Shown: piece by piece, positions 12,420 to 24,928 of the stretch
Position numbering within the stretch: position 1 is the stretch's first letter
Layout of the letters: every line of letters starts with the position of its first letter
NCBI GenBank assembly: GCA_020086605.1
Contig: JACBWW010000015.1
Coordinates: forward strand, 4,145,642 to 4,209,641
DNA: 64,000 nt
Origin: Lanius collurio
Lineage: Eukaryota; Chordata; Aves; Passeriformes; Laniidae
Direction: 5' to 3'
Made by a program: the position numbers and the translations under genes
The notes under the pieces: generated by a model
What the model saw: only the letters and a program-made list of their open reading frames with translations
Database searches by the model: none
What the model was told of the DNA's origin: nothing

Positions 12420-15400
12420 AGCTATCTTTTAGTAGAATTGTAAGCTCTTTTTCACTGTGGTTCTCATTGCCAAAATAGTCCTTAAAATTTACTAGTATAA
12501 AAAATCAGGGTTGTTCACTGAAGAATTCTGTACTAGATGTAGACTATGATGTAATATGGCATATATGTAATTAATTCTAAATGCCACTGCCACTTAGACC
12601 ACATTTACATTGAAAGAAAAATAAATACAATTACAGGCTGTTAAGCAGATGACTAGTTCCATTGAAGTCTGATTTAAATGTTTAGCTAATACTGAGTCTT
12701 GCTCTATTAATGTGGTAAAAGATGAGGAAGTGACAGACTATTCTCTGCAATACTACAGTCATCTGAATATCTAGCAACTGTGGGAAATCTGCAGGTTTTT
12801 CACTTTCATGAAGGAGTTTGGTTCATTGTGAGATAATGCTAACTACTGCTTTACTGTGTTGTGGAATAGGGATTTAATGCATTTTTTCTGTGGAATACAG
12901 TACACGTAGAAAGGCAGCACCTCACTGACACTATTTCTATGAGTATCCTCCATTGCCATATGAGAGGGAAAGAAATACTGTCAAAGTGGGTTTTTTTTTC
13001 AGTTGTGTTGGGTTTTCCCCCCCTCAAAGTACCAACACTGCTGCTGTTTCTCTAGAGTCCAAAACTAACAAGAATTAAAGACTTTCTCCCAGTATGACTC
13101 AGAATAAGTAATTCTTTCTCTTAAAACTCATTTCCTTATTTTTATTTTTCAGTGGAAAAATAATTTACAATTCTGGAAGTGAACTCTTATTTAAATAATT
13201 TTAGAATAAAATTTGATAGCAGCTTAGTTGTGTGGGGGTTTTGTTTCTTAGATTTTTCTTTCCTTCTTTCTTGGAAAGTTCTCTTATTAGCATTTAGTAT
13301 AGTAGCTTGGTCATATTTTCTACCCTTTCACACTGAAGCAGAATGCCAAGTAAATATTACTTACTGGCAAAGGTTTTCAGAGAGTGTAATTAAAAGTTTG
13401 TCTCCATTTTTATATTTAGCTTTTCCTGGCATTTGACTAATTTGGCAGCATATGGTAGGTTTGTTTATTACCTTGTGCATAGTAATTAAAGCAGTACTTT
13501 AACAGAGACACACGAGAAATGTGTTCCATTTATATTTGAGGTGAAGATTTTTTTTTCTGAAATCTACATATAATGAAAAAGACTATTGATTTTAATTCTT
13601 AAACCTAGAGATATTTGGATGGATTTATATAACTGCATAATTCATTCTTTAAGAAAGGTATTAACAGATATTTTAATTAAAGTTCCAAAAATGTGGCCTA
13701 AAGAAAAAATTCACATATGCTCTCCGCTAATATGTACTTCAAACACTGACAAAATATCCTTTGGCACAAAGACTTCCAGTTTTTAGACATTCTGTATTCT
13801 TATGTAGCTGTTTAGTAATTCAAAGTCCTCAATATTTGCCTTGAGAAGCAGATTTATGTCCATGATAAGTAAGCTTCATATTGTCTGTGTATTTTTTGGT
13901 AACACGCTGATAATTAGTAGCCATTTCTTCTGGAAATTTGAATCTAATTTTTTGTAAATAATAAAAAAAATTCTCACAGTTGGTAATTCTGTATGAATGA
14001 ATGCCTACCATTACATATAGCAATATAATTAACAGTCCAGCTTAAATCTCTATTTTATTAAGACAACATTAGTTATTTATCATGAAATTTGACCATTCAA
14101 ATATCTATTAAAAATAATGTTACAACCTTTTTCCTCTCCAGTGTTTGTTGCCCATTTAAATGCCTGCCCTAAAGGAAAGACGGATTTCCACGTCATAAAA
14201 CTATGAAACATTTACATTTTCAGTGAGAATGTAGTCTTTTGTATTGTTGTTACTTCTTTTCTTCTCTATGACATAGCATGTAGTGAAAAGCCAGTAAATT
14301 TTATCCAGTAATTTTAGGCACGAAGGTAGATGCTTGGTATCTGATGCACATACTGCCCTCTACCTAGCAAAAAATATCAGAAACTAACAAAAAACCCCGA
14401 AAAAATAAAATGCAAATATGTAAAGTATTTACTATGGGACTCCATGACAGTGAGATTGGAACCTTGAATGAAGTCAGCTTGCTATGAGCAAAATAAATTG
14501 CACTAAGACGTACAAAAGAGGAATTTCTTTCAACACAGGAAGGATGGATTTCTTCATTAAGTGGATGAACAACAGGAGAAAATGATATACTACCTTACAA
14601 GACAGAACAGACTTATTTGATAGTATCTGAAAACCCTTCACAGATTGTACACAAAACCACTAATAACACTTGCAATGCACTGAAATAAGAGGCTACATGT
14701 AGGGAGAGCTCAATCTGGATTTTACTGTTGTCATCCCTCTTGCCAGCCCAACAACTTCCCAGGATAACAAATACAACCCAATAAAATGATATTTGCTTGC
14801 TCAGATTTCTATGACAAGCAAGTCAGTCATCTTTTAGACTTTTACTACATGATAATAACAAATCTTTTACTACAGCCTTACCACTGACTCAAAGTCTGCA
14901 AGAAAATTTAGGCCATTCTTAAAAACTTTAAGCAGTGTCTATACTGGGGTGCTTATTCTGTTTGTTTTCCTAGAGCTACCACAGAGTCTCCAGCTGCCCT
15001 GGGGTCAGATCCTTAACTCCTCAGATTTTATCTAACAATAAAAATATGAATATTTGTAGGTCCTTACACTACCAAAAGATCAACAGAATACTGGATGCAT
15101 AGCTCTACTGAGCCCCCAAAATACTTACTTATTTATTACTGTAGCAGTAGAACCTCAAATTCCAAGTGTTCTTTGTCCTTTTGCATTGCTTAAGGTATCT
15201 CTAAATAATCCTACTACAGGCATTAAATAATAAAAGCTAGAATGAATATTGATGTATTATTGTGTAGCAACAACTATGATCTTTCAAAGCAGAAGTCGCT
15301 GTTTCCCAGGAGAGAAGTGATTCTAAATAGCCAACCCACATTCTTCACTGAAGAGGTGTGTCAACACTTCTGTTTTTTTAATTATTGGCTTGCATGTGCA

Positions 15401-16068
15401 AAACCAAAGTTCTACATCCCCAGGAAGTGTCACATGTAAGGGAAAAATTTAGTTCTGTTGCTTAAAAAATTAACAAGTCTGTTTACTTAAAAACATATGT
15501 TCAGATATTCAGAAGTTGATGCAGAAGACTTGCTCTATAAACAAAAGTAGTTCAGGGACCAGATTTAGATTGCATATTTGCCACACATCAAAGGTTTTCT
15601 AATATTATTTTTAAAACAACATTACTACATAATTCTATACATATAGAGTAGTCCCTGTACTTAGTCCTGGGAGCTTTTAAGTCATGTGGAATATGGATCA
15701 CATATGTCTTCCAAGTAATATCAGCACTGTAAAAACTTATTTTCTTGCAATCTCACAACTGAGGCCTGGTGTTTACAGCAATCAAATAATACAACAGCAC
15801 AGCAATGCCCACAAATTCCTCCAGTGACAGAAATTCCTGGCTTTTTTCTCATAGAATTCCTTCATGCCATATGGAAAGTACCATGACCACAAACCTGGAG
15901 AAGGGGCTGTGAAAAAAAATCACAGAACATTGGAGTGCTAAATACTGAAGGAGCTCAAGAAATGACCTAGGATTCTGAAACTAAATTATGATACATAGGA
16001 GATATAAGTTCATCCCCACTAGATGGTGAAAAAAATACTGCTAACCAGATACAAATATTTAACCAGAA
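12420..16068. other. AT-rich unique stretch, nothing recognised
   Basis: No transposon, RNA gene or protein-like frame was recognised. The frames at 13179-13436, 13586-13786, 13829-14023 and 15242-15439 are short and have no recognisable domain. Confidence 0.6.
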
Positions 16069-16250
16069 AATCACAGTATAACTGAGATTGTTGGTGACCT
16101 CTGGAAGTCGTTACTGTGCCTTCCAAAGGCCCTGTTTAGTGAGGGACGCCTAGGGAAGGCTGCTCAGCACCATGGCCAAATTGCCTTTGAACATTGCCAA
16201 GGATAAAGGCTTCCCCACTTTTCTGAACAGCTTCTTCTAGTTCTTCATAC
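16069..16250 (-). mobile_element. CR1 3'-end fragment, old and diverged
   Basis: The plus strand starts with AATCACAGTATAAC, continues with GGTGACCTCTGGAAGTC and then GGCTGCTCAGCACCATGGCC, and ends near CTGAACAGCTTCTTCTAG. This is the order of the complement of a CR1 3' region, so the element is on the minus strand and severely 5'-truncated. Many mismatches and small indels mark it as an old insertion. Confidence 0.8.
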
Positions 16251-18478
16251 AGATTTGCCTAAATTACTGACTTGTGAGAGCTGTGTTACCTAGAGCGAAA
16301 ATCTAGTTAGGACCTGTGAAACAATGCTAATTCAGGTCCTGATATGGATTAGAAAACAAAGACTAGTGCCAGCTTAAGTTGTTGCTTGTAATTTTAACTA
16401 CAGATAAAACCATCCATCAGGTAACTGAAGAACCAAAGAACAAAACAAAGAAGGAAAGACTGATCATCACTAAACTAGGCAGTTTAAGTTATAAGTGCTC
16501 AGCACTTCTAATTCCAAGGTTCTGAACTTCTAGTTGGAATGAGATAAACTCAGTGACATTTTTCACATTTAAGAGGCATTCATTTCAGTTATGAAACTAA
16601 CTTGAACTTCTTTCCAGTGCCTTTGTCCACTGTTTTTGCTCTTTGATTTAAATAGCTTACTGCTCACACCCTTGAAAAACTACATCTTTCAGTGACTCTA
16701 TGTAGCCTCAAAAAAATCATTTGTTAAGGTAAAAGTATATTTTTAGAATAGGACATAAAAAGATGAAATTAACAGCACAAAAGGGAAAAACTTGGAACCT
16801 AAACTATAGCTTGTAGACTTAATACATCACAGAAAACCTTCAGTTCAAGTTCATAAAACTTAGTATGTTCCTTTTATGGAAAACAGGCATAAGCGTATCT
16901 TTCTTCTCAGGTGCTATTACAATGTGCAATGCATGTATTTTGATGAGTTTGATTTCTTCCTAAATTTGATAATGTCAGAAAGGATCAGTGCTACCTGATT
17001 AATACATATTTCAAAGTGATTATTTTGCTTATTACTCCTTGTCATTACACAACTAAAAACAAAATGGAAGGGTCATTAAAAGGGTCACAAAATGCTTGCT
17101 TTCCCAAAAATCTTGTTTAATATTAAAATATGAAACTCTATAATTCTTTAGATCTTACTTTGAGAAATTCTGATAAAACAAACTGTGAAAACTTAATTAT
17201 GCATTATACAAGATGCAAGAAATTATGTTACTTCAATAGATGAAAATTTTCTTTTTAAGTCAAAAAGCACAGGAGTGGACATTCCCTGAAAAATTCACTT
17301 TTGGATCACCTAGAGCCTCAGTCATGCGAGATTTGCACACAGAAAGAACCTACAGATGAAACCTTTACTTTATTGATTCATCATTTCAGTGCACAACTTG
17401 TATTTCCTTTTACACATAAGCGTGGTGTGAATGTGTGATGAAAGCTGAGACTAGAATGTAAACAGAATGCAAATATTAAGAACTCATTGAATTGAAGCTA
17501 CATTTACCACTTATCACCAGAAGCTAATGTCTTGTGCATTGCATTACAGTTATGAGGTAATGATATGGAATATAGCTACAGAAATTGTGGGCATCACCCT
17601 CTGTTCCTAAGGCAGAGATAGTAGTCAACAAAGTTTAAGGAAAAAAAAAAAAAAAATCAAAGTATCTGGCAGTGTTTAAACAAATAAAGAGCAAATTTTA
17701 AATACAGATTCTGGGCTACTGAAGGAGAAAGCATTCACATGAATAATCGGAAAATACAATTGTGTCTTCACTGGAAGTATTGCTTTAGTAATTATTATGC
17801 AGACACCGGGGCACGTTTAAATCACACAGAAAATATTCCTTTACTACAGAGTTAAACAAGCCTATCTAACTGTCAAAGAGAAGCAGGAGGTTAAAAATAC
17901 CTTTACTGAGAAGACAAATGAAATATATCATGGAAAAAAAACCCCAAACCTTTGCCCTGTGCTATCAACAAAGATGATTTTTTAAATATCTTCGCACTCT
18001 TCTTCGACCAGCTTCAAGACACTAGAATTCACCTCATCTGCCAATTCAGAGGTTTATTTAGGAAAATGTTCAAGAGATTTGTGGCAAGTAATATCATAAG
18101 TACCTAAATTAAAATATATGGTTCACTATTTTCTCAGATGGCTTCTTTTCCCAGGCCAACTAAGGATCAGGGTGTTAATTTCTTACAGAAAATTAACAAT
18201 TGAAAGGCATCCAAAAACCTTAGCTCCTGCTACCTAACTTTTGTTTATTAGTGCACATAATTGGCAACATATATACACACACATATATATGAACTAATGC
18301 CCTCTAGCTGGCTAAGTGTGGCTGTTTAATAATTTTGTAATCGTATTATTAAACAAAAACTGTAGCATTTTTCATCACTGAAGTAATAAGAGTGTCACTC
18401 TTGTTTTCATTCACATACTTAAAACCCAATCTTTTATTAACTTTTTGTCATTATACAAGTATGCAATTTTTCTGAAGG
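16251..18478. other. AT-rich unique stretch
   Basis: Nothing coding was recognised. It includes a 16-base A run at 17641-17656. The block around 17260-17450 is somewhat more balanced in composition but carries no frame or motif that could be assigned. Confidence 0.55.
17641..17656 (+). repeat. Poly(A) tract, 16 A
   Basis: Uninterrupted A run. No retrocopy body or target-site duplication was recognised upstream, so it is treated as a mononucleotide repeat. Confidence 0.85.
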
Positions 18479-18530
18479 GTACAAGATGATCTTTAAGACC
18501 CCTCCCAACCAAACTGTTCCATGATTCTAT
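18479..18530 (+). mobile_element. CR1 3'-terminal micro-fragment
   Basis: Contains GATGATCTTTAAGACCCCTC, then CCAACCAAACTGTTCCATGATTCTAT, the sense-strand terminus of an avian CR1 ending in one copy of the ATTCTAT(G) tail repeat. Only about 50 bp of the element is present, consistent with extreme 5' truncation during target-primed reverse transcription. Confidence 0.85.
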
Positions 18531-21500
18531 ACTTGTACATTCAACTGCCAGTTGAGACAAGAATATTTAGGAAACACCATGCTACAGATATCCCAGTAGT
18601 TTTATCAAAAACCTGTTGGGGGACACTACCAGTCAGATTTCTAGGTTCTCTCAACCAAGGAGATAAACTAATTGCCAGTAATTGTATTATTTCTATGGCT
18701 TTTGTCTTTATGAGTGTTTATGCAACCACATATGCACTGTGTGCGCAAATTGGTAATAGGGCTATGCATCTCCCATTGGAGTCTTCAGGCAGATACAGTC
18801 TGCAGTACAGCATGAAAAGTGAGCGAGCTGAAAACCAATATACCAAGCAGACAACTGACTTCTGTATAAACTCAAACTACACAGTTGTTATATAGTTTCA
18901 TTGTTTCCCTCTACACAAAACACAGATAATTCAGAAGCATATGTGTGAAATCCTGACAATTAGAAACTTCAAGAAGCTGTACAGGAAAGAGTCTTTTTAG
19001 AGTATTTATGAACTTATAGATATCCCTTCTCAAACTGATAGAGAACTGAAAATCTGCCTATTCATGAATTAAGCAATGTGCTTTGGCCAGGTACTTACCC
19101 TTGACATCCACTGTGTCATAGAGCATGATAAAGTAAGGTTTACCTACCTGTCTTATGACTCATATCTATTCAGCACTCACAAAAAGAAATTGTCAGCAAA
19201 AATTTGGGATGAGTATGTGTTACAGAATACATGTGTGACCCTCAAAGTATGAGGGTTTCTCAAATCCTCGAACAGAAAATGTTATTCTTCTAATCATGCT
19301 TTCAATACTATAGACACCAGTTCCTTCCTTTTGATTTGATCAACAAAAAGCCATCAGATAAAGAAATTGCTGTCTGGGTTGAGATTTTCAGAATAATTTT
19401 CCATTTGGTACAGAAATATACCCTAAAGAGCATGCATTGTGCATTCTGTCTTCTGCCAAACTCCCAGTTTGAGTAGGAGTATTTTCATTCCGGAGCTCTG
19501 GGACTTGGTTCCTAGTCTGATGGCTAAAAAGTGGTTGTCAAACTACTTCTTTCATGACAGATATTGAGTCTTTGTTCTCCTTTGCTTTTTCATAGTACTG
19601 CAACTTGCTACTTTAGTCTTTGTTTCTCATTAAATATACATTCTTGCACAGTTTCCACCTGGTTTCAATTCAAGTGCACAAGCATCAACTACATTTGTCA
19701 GTGCAGTGGTCTACCCGTATTCATTCCAACAACTTAGTTTTCCTTGGTTCAGGTGGCAAAGTGTTCTATGAAAACCAAACTGACACACAGGTACATGTAA
19801 ATATGATTTTTTTTCCACCTCTCGTGTCCACAATATTTTAATTTTCTATGGTTTTGAAATTACACATATAGTAGTCAAATATTATGTAAGAATTTCCATG
19901 AGCTCATACTGTTCTAATATTGCAGTAAATGTAACAGGAACTGATGAAAAACTTGTATGCAGTATAATTAATCATAAATACAAAGAAATTTATTTCAGTG
20001 ATATGGAAAAATTACATTATATACATTATTTTGTAAAAACTAAGTACATCCCCTAATTTCTCTTTTACTCTCTGTTCCAAAATAACACTGCTTTCCATAG
20101 AAAAATTCTACTGATTAGGCTTATATTATTACTATTTTCTGTACATGACAAATTAATCTTACTACTAACTTGAAATATTGACAGGAAGGTTAGGTTCCAA
20201 AAAAATGGAACACAGTAAGGATTTAAATTTTTATTGGTTACAGCATTCATTAATTAGTGGTAATTTACATTAATATAAAAACATTGATCCTTTTCTGAGG
20301 GCACTCTCTTGTGAGTAATTTCATTCTCCAGCAGACATTATGAGATACATTAAGAACTGGCATTTCAACCAACCAGAATGGCTTAACTGTAAGAGAAATA
20401 CCCATTTAATGACCAAACAGAAAATGGTTTGTTTATTTTTTTTATACTGCATTACCTAATTTCATTGACTTTTCAAGGATTCCCTCAAATTTCACTGAAG
20501 AAAAAGCTGCAGTTACATTCATGGCAAATAAAGATGTCAGATTTCTCATGTGATATATTAAATATGTTATTTTAGAAAAATCTCCTGAATGTGTATTTTC
20601 ATTGCATTAAAGCAATGATAGAGTATCAAAGAAAGGAGTAGCTACAAGAAAGAACTACATCCACATTTGAACTGAGCTCTTCTTGAAATGACAGACTGAG
20701 CCCTTTTTATACTAACAGTTAGGTAAAATTACCTCAATATTCTTCCCACTTTGTTACCTTCTAAAAATTATCTGTTAAGAGAAGTTGGCAGAAACTAGAT
20801 ATAAACCTCTCTGATTAATTGGCAGCAGTATTGCCCAAAGTGCTCTCTACAAATTTAGGTTTTCACCTACGCAGAGACAAAAAGATTGAGATCTAAAAGA
20901 AGAAATAAAAACGCTAATGAGGGAAAGTTGGGACACTTAAAACTTTGTGCATTCAGACATGGTAACAGGCCAAGACAGAAATGATGAGTGGTTAAATTAA
21001 AAAAAGAATTTGGTCTATTTACTTGTCTGTCATACAGCCAGCACAATCCTATAAAATACAGTGACAATACTTGTCCTTTATGTATCCCAGTTTTTCATTT
21101 GTGTATAATGTATTGACCACTACAACATGAGTATGATATTCTATGAGTGAGAAAGGCAAGAAAGAAAAATTACAGATTAAAAATTTTCTGCATTTAAATC
21201 AAGTGGACTTGTGTCAGAAAAGCAGAAAAAAAATTACATTTCACATATGTTCTTCAGATTACACCTTGGAGCAAGAAAAAAAGTCAGCTCCAATTCCTGA
21301 AAGATGATCCAGAGATCTGTTTTTCTGTACACTCCATCTTGTCAGTCTTAATTTAAAAGTGAAATCAGCATCTAAGAAACATTATAATAGTAACCCAGAT
21401 CCTTAATTTGAATGCCATTATATTTTAGGTGCAGATTCCTTAACATTTTTTGAAGCACATCATAAATTACAAGCCCATTTTGTATATTCAATGTCAGACA

Positions 21501-21833
21501 CTGCTATTCAGATAACATTATAATCATCAAGTGTCATCTGACCAAATAAACTGGAAAACAAGAAAACTGAGAAGAGCTGTCACTGTAACATAAAATATAT
21601 TATCTGCATTAAGCCTTGCTCAGTAGGAAAGAAAAGTAGATTTTGGCAGTTGGAAGACTATGTCAAGTAGGAGGAAAGGTGAAATAAGCATCTGACTGTG
21701 ATCAATATCACAAAGACCCAGATTATACAGAAGAAATTATTTCTACAGTGCACATGCTGACTGGAAGAAGAACAAAGTAGTGAGACACAAAACCACCAGA
21801 AATAATGTCCTGAACTGACGTCTTTAGGAAACA

Positions 21834-21836
<3 letters not shown>
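18531..21836. other. AT-rich unique stretch
   Basis: No gene or repeat family was recognised. The 124-codon frame at 18521-18895 starts inside the CR1 tail, has no recognisable domain, and is most likely chance. Confidence 0.55.

Positions 21837-21870
<34 letters not shown>
21837..21870 (+). repeat. Poly(A) tract, 34 A
   Basis: This is the longest homopolymer in the window. The sequence just before it (ACCACCAGAAATAATG, about 21792) and just after it (ACCACCAGAAAAAAAAAT, about 21890) shares a short motif, but no retrocopy could be identified. CR1 does not leave poly(A) tails, so it is best read as an expanded microsatellite. Confidence 0.9.
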
Positions 21871-21873
<3 letters not shown>

Positions 21874-22344
21874 GGGAGCATCACAAAGACCACCAGAAAA
21901 AAAAATAGGGAAATAGGGGAAAGACTCTTCAATGGGCATGTATAAAGTCTGTTTAAATCTTACCTAACCACAGTTCTGCCTTTTTGTTATAGGGTCAATT
22001 TGTATTACATTCTCTTTTTCTGTAACAGGACATTTCACTCTGTATTTCCTTTGTTCTGCTATGGCAATCCAAAAAACCTCTTTGCTGTCAATATAGGGAT
22101 TCTCTTGCTTTCTTCCCTAAGGACAACTGGTGAGTTGTTTGAAAGCACTCCTCTGCCACTAGTGAGGACCGACTCAGGGGTGAGTGATCCTTATCCTCAC
22201 TTGGTGACTCATTTTGGCACCTCATTTGGCAAAAAAACTGAGTGGAATCTGACACACTGTATAAAAAAAAATTCCATCTGAAATAGCACCACACACACTA
22301 ACATGTAAATTCTGAAACAAATGAGGTTTATGAATGTGTCTCAC

Positions 22345-22363
22345 AAAAAAAAAAAAAAAAAAA
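22345..22363 (+). repeat. Poly(A) tract, 19 A
   Basis: Uninterrupted A run followed by an A/C-rich patch. Confidence 0.85.
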
Positions 22364-23892
22364 CCAAAACAAACAACCAGAAACAAAAAATTTCTAGACA
22401 TTTTCTGCAGCAAAAGACCATACTACAAACAGGAACAGAAAGTAGAAAAACTATTCAGTATTTTGAACAAACTTCTGAAACTTTAAGGCTGAAATATCTC
22501 TGTTCCTTAGTTTGGAATCTGTTTAAGAAATATCGTCTGACACACTCAGTTTTATACTAGAACTATAGAAACCTTAATTCAGGCATGTTGTTCAGCTGCT
22601 AATAGCAACTTAATAAATATATTTACTTATATGATTTGATTATTATTTTACCATTATTATTATTTTGACTAATTCAACTGAAGGAAGAAAATAGAAATCA
22701 CTATGGCTGCATGAAAATAGTTGAGAAAGTAAACAGTTCTTCCTTACACAAAAAAAGAAAAAAAAAGTTTGCTTCTTGAAAAAATGTATTATAAGTTCTA
22801 ATGGAAATATGATTGCCAATAAGGTTGATTGAAACTCTAAGAAAGATCACTGAAAGACTTTAAGAAGAATTCAGTAAAATACTTGTACAAACATACACAT
22901 GGTTGGGATACACAAACACAAAGAACTATCGAGGAAGCAAATAATTCCATTCTCAATAAAGTATTCATTAAGTGGCTGCATTTTTAACCACTGTCTGAGA
23001 TAAAACATATAGTACTAAGCTAGAAGAAACATGAGCTTAGTTGTATTTTTTTTTTATTCTTGCACTATATTCTCTTGTCTATGACACCCTTTATTCTTAT
23101 AAAAATGCTCAAATTTTTTTTCTGTTACTAAACACAAAAGGTAATAAATACTCTCATAAGCAGAAAAATATTTTACAGATCAGCCATGCAGTACGGTGTT
23201 TTAAAGACTGCCTAGAATACCACATTTGTTGCTAACCATGTATGGCAAAGCTAAATTGTTTGATAAGTAGAAAGCAGAAGCCTCCACAAGCTCTCAGTGT
23301 ATCAAAATTTTAACTCACCAATCCAAAAGTAAACTTGAAATGACCAATTATTGATTGAAAAGAAGACCCTACCAAATATTGGAATGTAAGAAACACAAAA
23401 GAAAAATCTTCAAATTTTTCAGAAACTCTAGCAAAATATGAGGCTGATTTCTAAGAAGATAGCCTACTATGTCAATAAAGCTCTATCAAAAACAAGCCCT
23501 GCTGTTCTACCCACTTATGCTAGGACTGAAACTGGTCCACAGTGATTAATTTGAACTAAGTAGAGTATGTACAGTATATGGTTCAGGTATTGACCCATAG
23601 CACTCTTGGGTTCCTCTGAGAGCAGTAGGTCTAGTGGTTCCAGTGCTGATGTGTGAAATGTTATAACAAACCAGAAATCGATGCAGAGTGCACAGTAAAC
23701 AGACACAGTCAATGAGCTATTCATTACCTTTTGTAAACCTTCTGTATAATTGGCATGTGGTCAATTTATAAACTGTAATCAACTGAGGCTTTATTTAATC
23801 GCTTATATAGAACGAGAGCAAAAATCTTCATATTTTATGTAGTCTTAACAACACGAAACTGGGGAGGTAAGTAATTAGACAAATGCACCCTC

Positions 23893-23928
23893 CACCAAAA
23901 AACCAAACAAACAAACCAAAAAAACCAC
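23893..23928 (+). repeat. (CAAA)n-like simple repeat
   Basis: Degenerate repeats of CAAA/CCAAA (AAACCAAACAAACAAACC core). Low-complexity sequence. Confidence 0.75.
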
Positions 23929-24165
23929 TTGTCTGATCTCTAACTGTAGCTTTTTAGTAAGCACCTCAGTACTGTACCCAGTAAAGTGTGGGAACTCAGC
24001 ACTTCTGTACAACAAATCAATGCAGTTATGCAGAAGCTTTAAAACTCTCTAAAATATGCATCACCTCCTTGGGCACCATGCAGGAATTCACACATCTTCT
24101 AACTTTGTCATAATACCTTTCTTAGATATTTTTTTTACTTGTCTTATCCATTTCACTTGCTTATC

Positions 24166-24349
24166 TTATGCATTTTACCTACTTTTACTGAGTACACAAC
24201 TTATACATGTTCTCATACTTTTCACTTACCTAGCACAGCACATACACGTGTTACCCTACTCATAATTTTTGCTTTCTTAACACAGTACATACATGTTACT
24301 CTACTTATACATTTTACAACTTTTCCATAATACAATATATATACACCTT
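24166..24349. repeat. Degenerate tandem repeat, about 47-bp period, four units
   Basis: Four units can be aligned by eye at about 24166-24213, 24214-24260, 24261-24306 and 24307-24349. Each begins with a (T)TAT/CATA plus T-rich block, passes a CTT/CTA block, then a CACA or TACA block, and ends near ACATACA(C/T)GTGTTAC or ACATACATGTTACTC. Unit 4 is the most decayed. The three overlapping frames at 24056-24526 arise because the period repeats the same reading pattern; they are not genes. Confidence 0.65.
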
Positions 24350-24516
24350 GCAACTGGTGTGCATGATATTACACATTACTTGATTGATCTTTTTACTTTG
24401 TCCAAGAGCTCTGCACACACTTTTCAGAAAATACAATTGGTTTTAATCCAGTGCAGCCCAGTCCTTTTTCATCTATTCCTTGCCAATATTTATTTTTTCA
24501 GCTTCCTCTTTCCCCA
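24350..24516. other. AT-rich spacer between minisatellite and island
   Basis: Short AT-rich spacer. On the minus strand it carries an AATAAA motif (TTTATT at about 24490-24495 on the plus strand) downstream of the neighbouring island; whether it works as a poly(A) signal is unknown. Confidence 0.4.
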
Positions 24517-24928
24517 TGTACCATAACTTACCCTTCAGTCCTTAATTCTCCAGATCCAGGCAAGTAGAGTCAAGATGATGGCAGCAACAAAACCCATCCA
24601 GGGAGCAGCAGCCAAGTTAGTCCAGGAAATCCAAACAACCAGACAGCAAAGGACAGGAAGCAAGTACAAACCCACACCACCTCTCTCATCTTCCTGTTCT
24701 TCCCTCTCCTGACTCAACCATCTGACTGGGCTTAAAAACCCTCCAGGAGCTGACCTGCTGCAGCTGAAGGTGGATGGCCAGGTGAAGCTGGTGAGGGTAA
24801 TTCCAGCCTGGTCTCACTCTGAGGGCTCCAATAGGCGTAACTACAGGTGGTTTGGCTGGGGCACACTATCATGGTTCAAAACACCTTACAACAGCAAAGA
24901 CAGGTTTTGTGTGTGGTACTTTTATTAG
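24517..24928. other. GC-richer island with opposing open frames, possible LTR or envelope relic
   Basis: This block stands out in composition from its AT-rich surroundings. On the plus strand one frame is open from about 24531 to the TAG at 24926, broken only by TGA at 24710-24712. Its second half (after GLKNPPGADLLQLKVDG) looks protein-like, and the next plus frame carries a signal-peptide-like run (SLIFLFFPLLTQPSDW, about 24684-24731). On the minus strand 24535-24814 is open without an in-frame ATG, its best local start being a TTG at 24717; the distal part is very hydrophobic (LYLLPVLCCLVVWISW, then GFVAAIILTLLAWIW). The minus strand also has an inverted CCAAT box (near 24830), a TTTTTAAG TATA-like motif (near 24732), a GGTAAGT donor-like site just past the stop, and TGTGCC...GGTACA ends. 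A retroviral relic is possible on either strand; no family was recognised. Confidence 0.4.

Larger units (their letters stand above)
21871..24165. other. AT-rich unique stretch with simple repeats
   Basis: Contains a 19-base A run (22345-22363) and a CAAA-rich patch (about 23893-23928). The frames at 22000-22281, 22088-22294, 22222-22413 and 22321-22560 overlap one another on both strands and run through simple repeats. None looks coding. Confidence 0.55.

Noticed and set aside
18521..18895. 124-codon plus-strand frame
   Set aside because: It begins in the CR1 tail, has no recognisable domain, and has no supporting signals.
24056..24526. Three overlapping plus-strand frames rich in histidine, leucine and threonine
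   Set aside because: They are produced by the 47-bp tandem repeat, which repeats the same pattern in successive frames.
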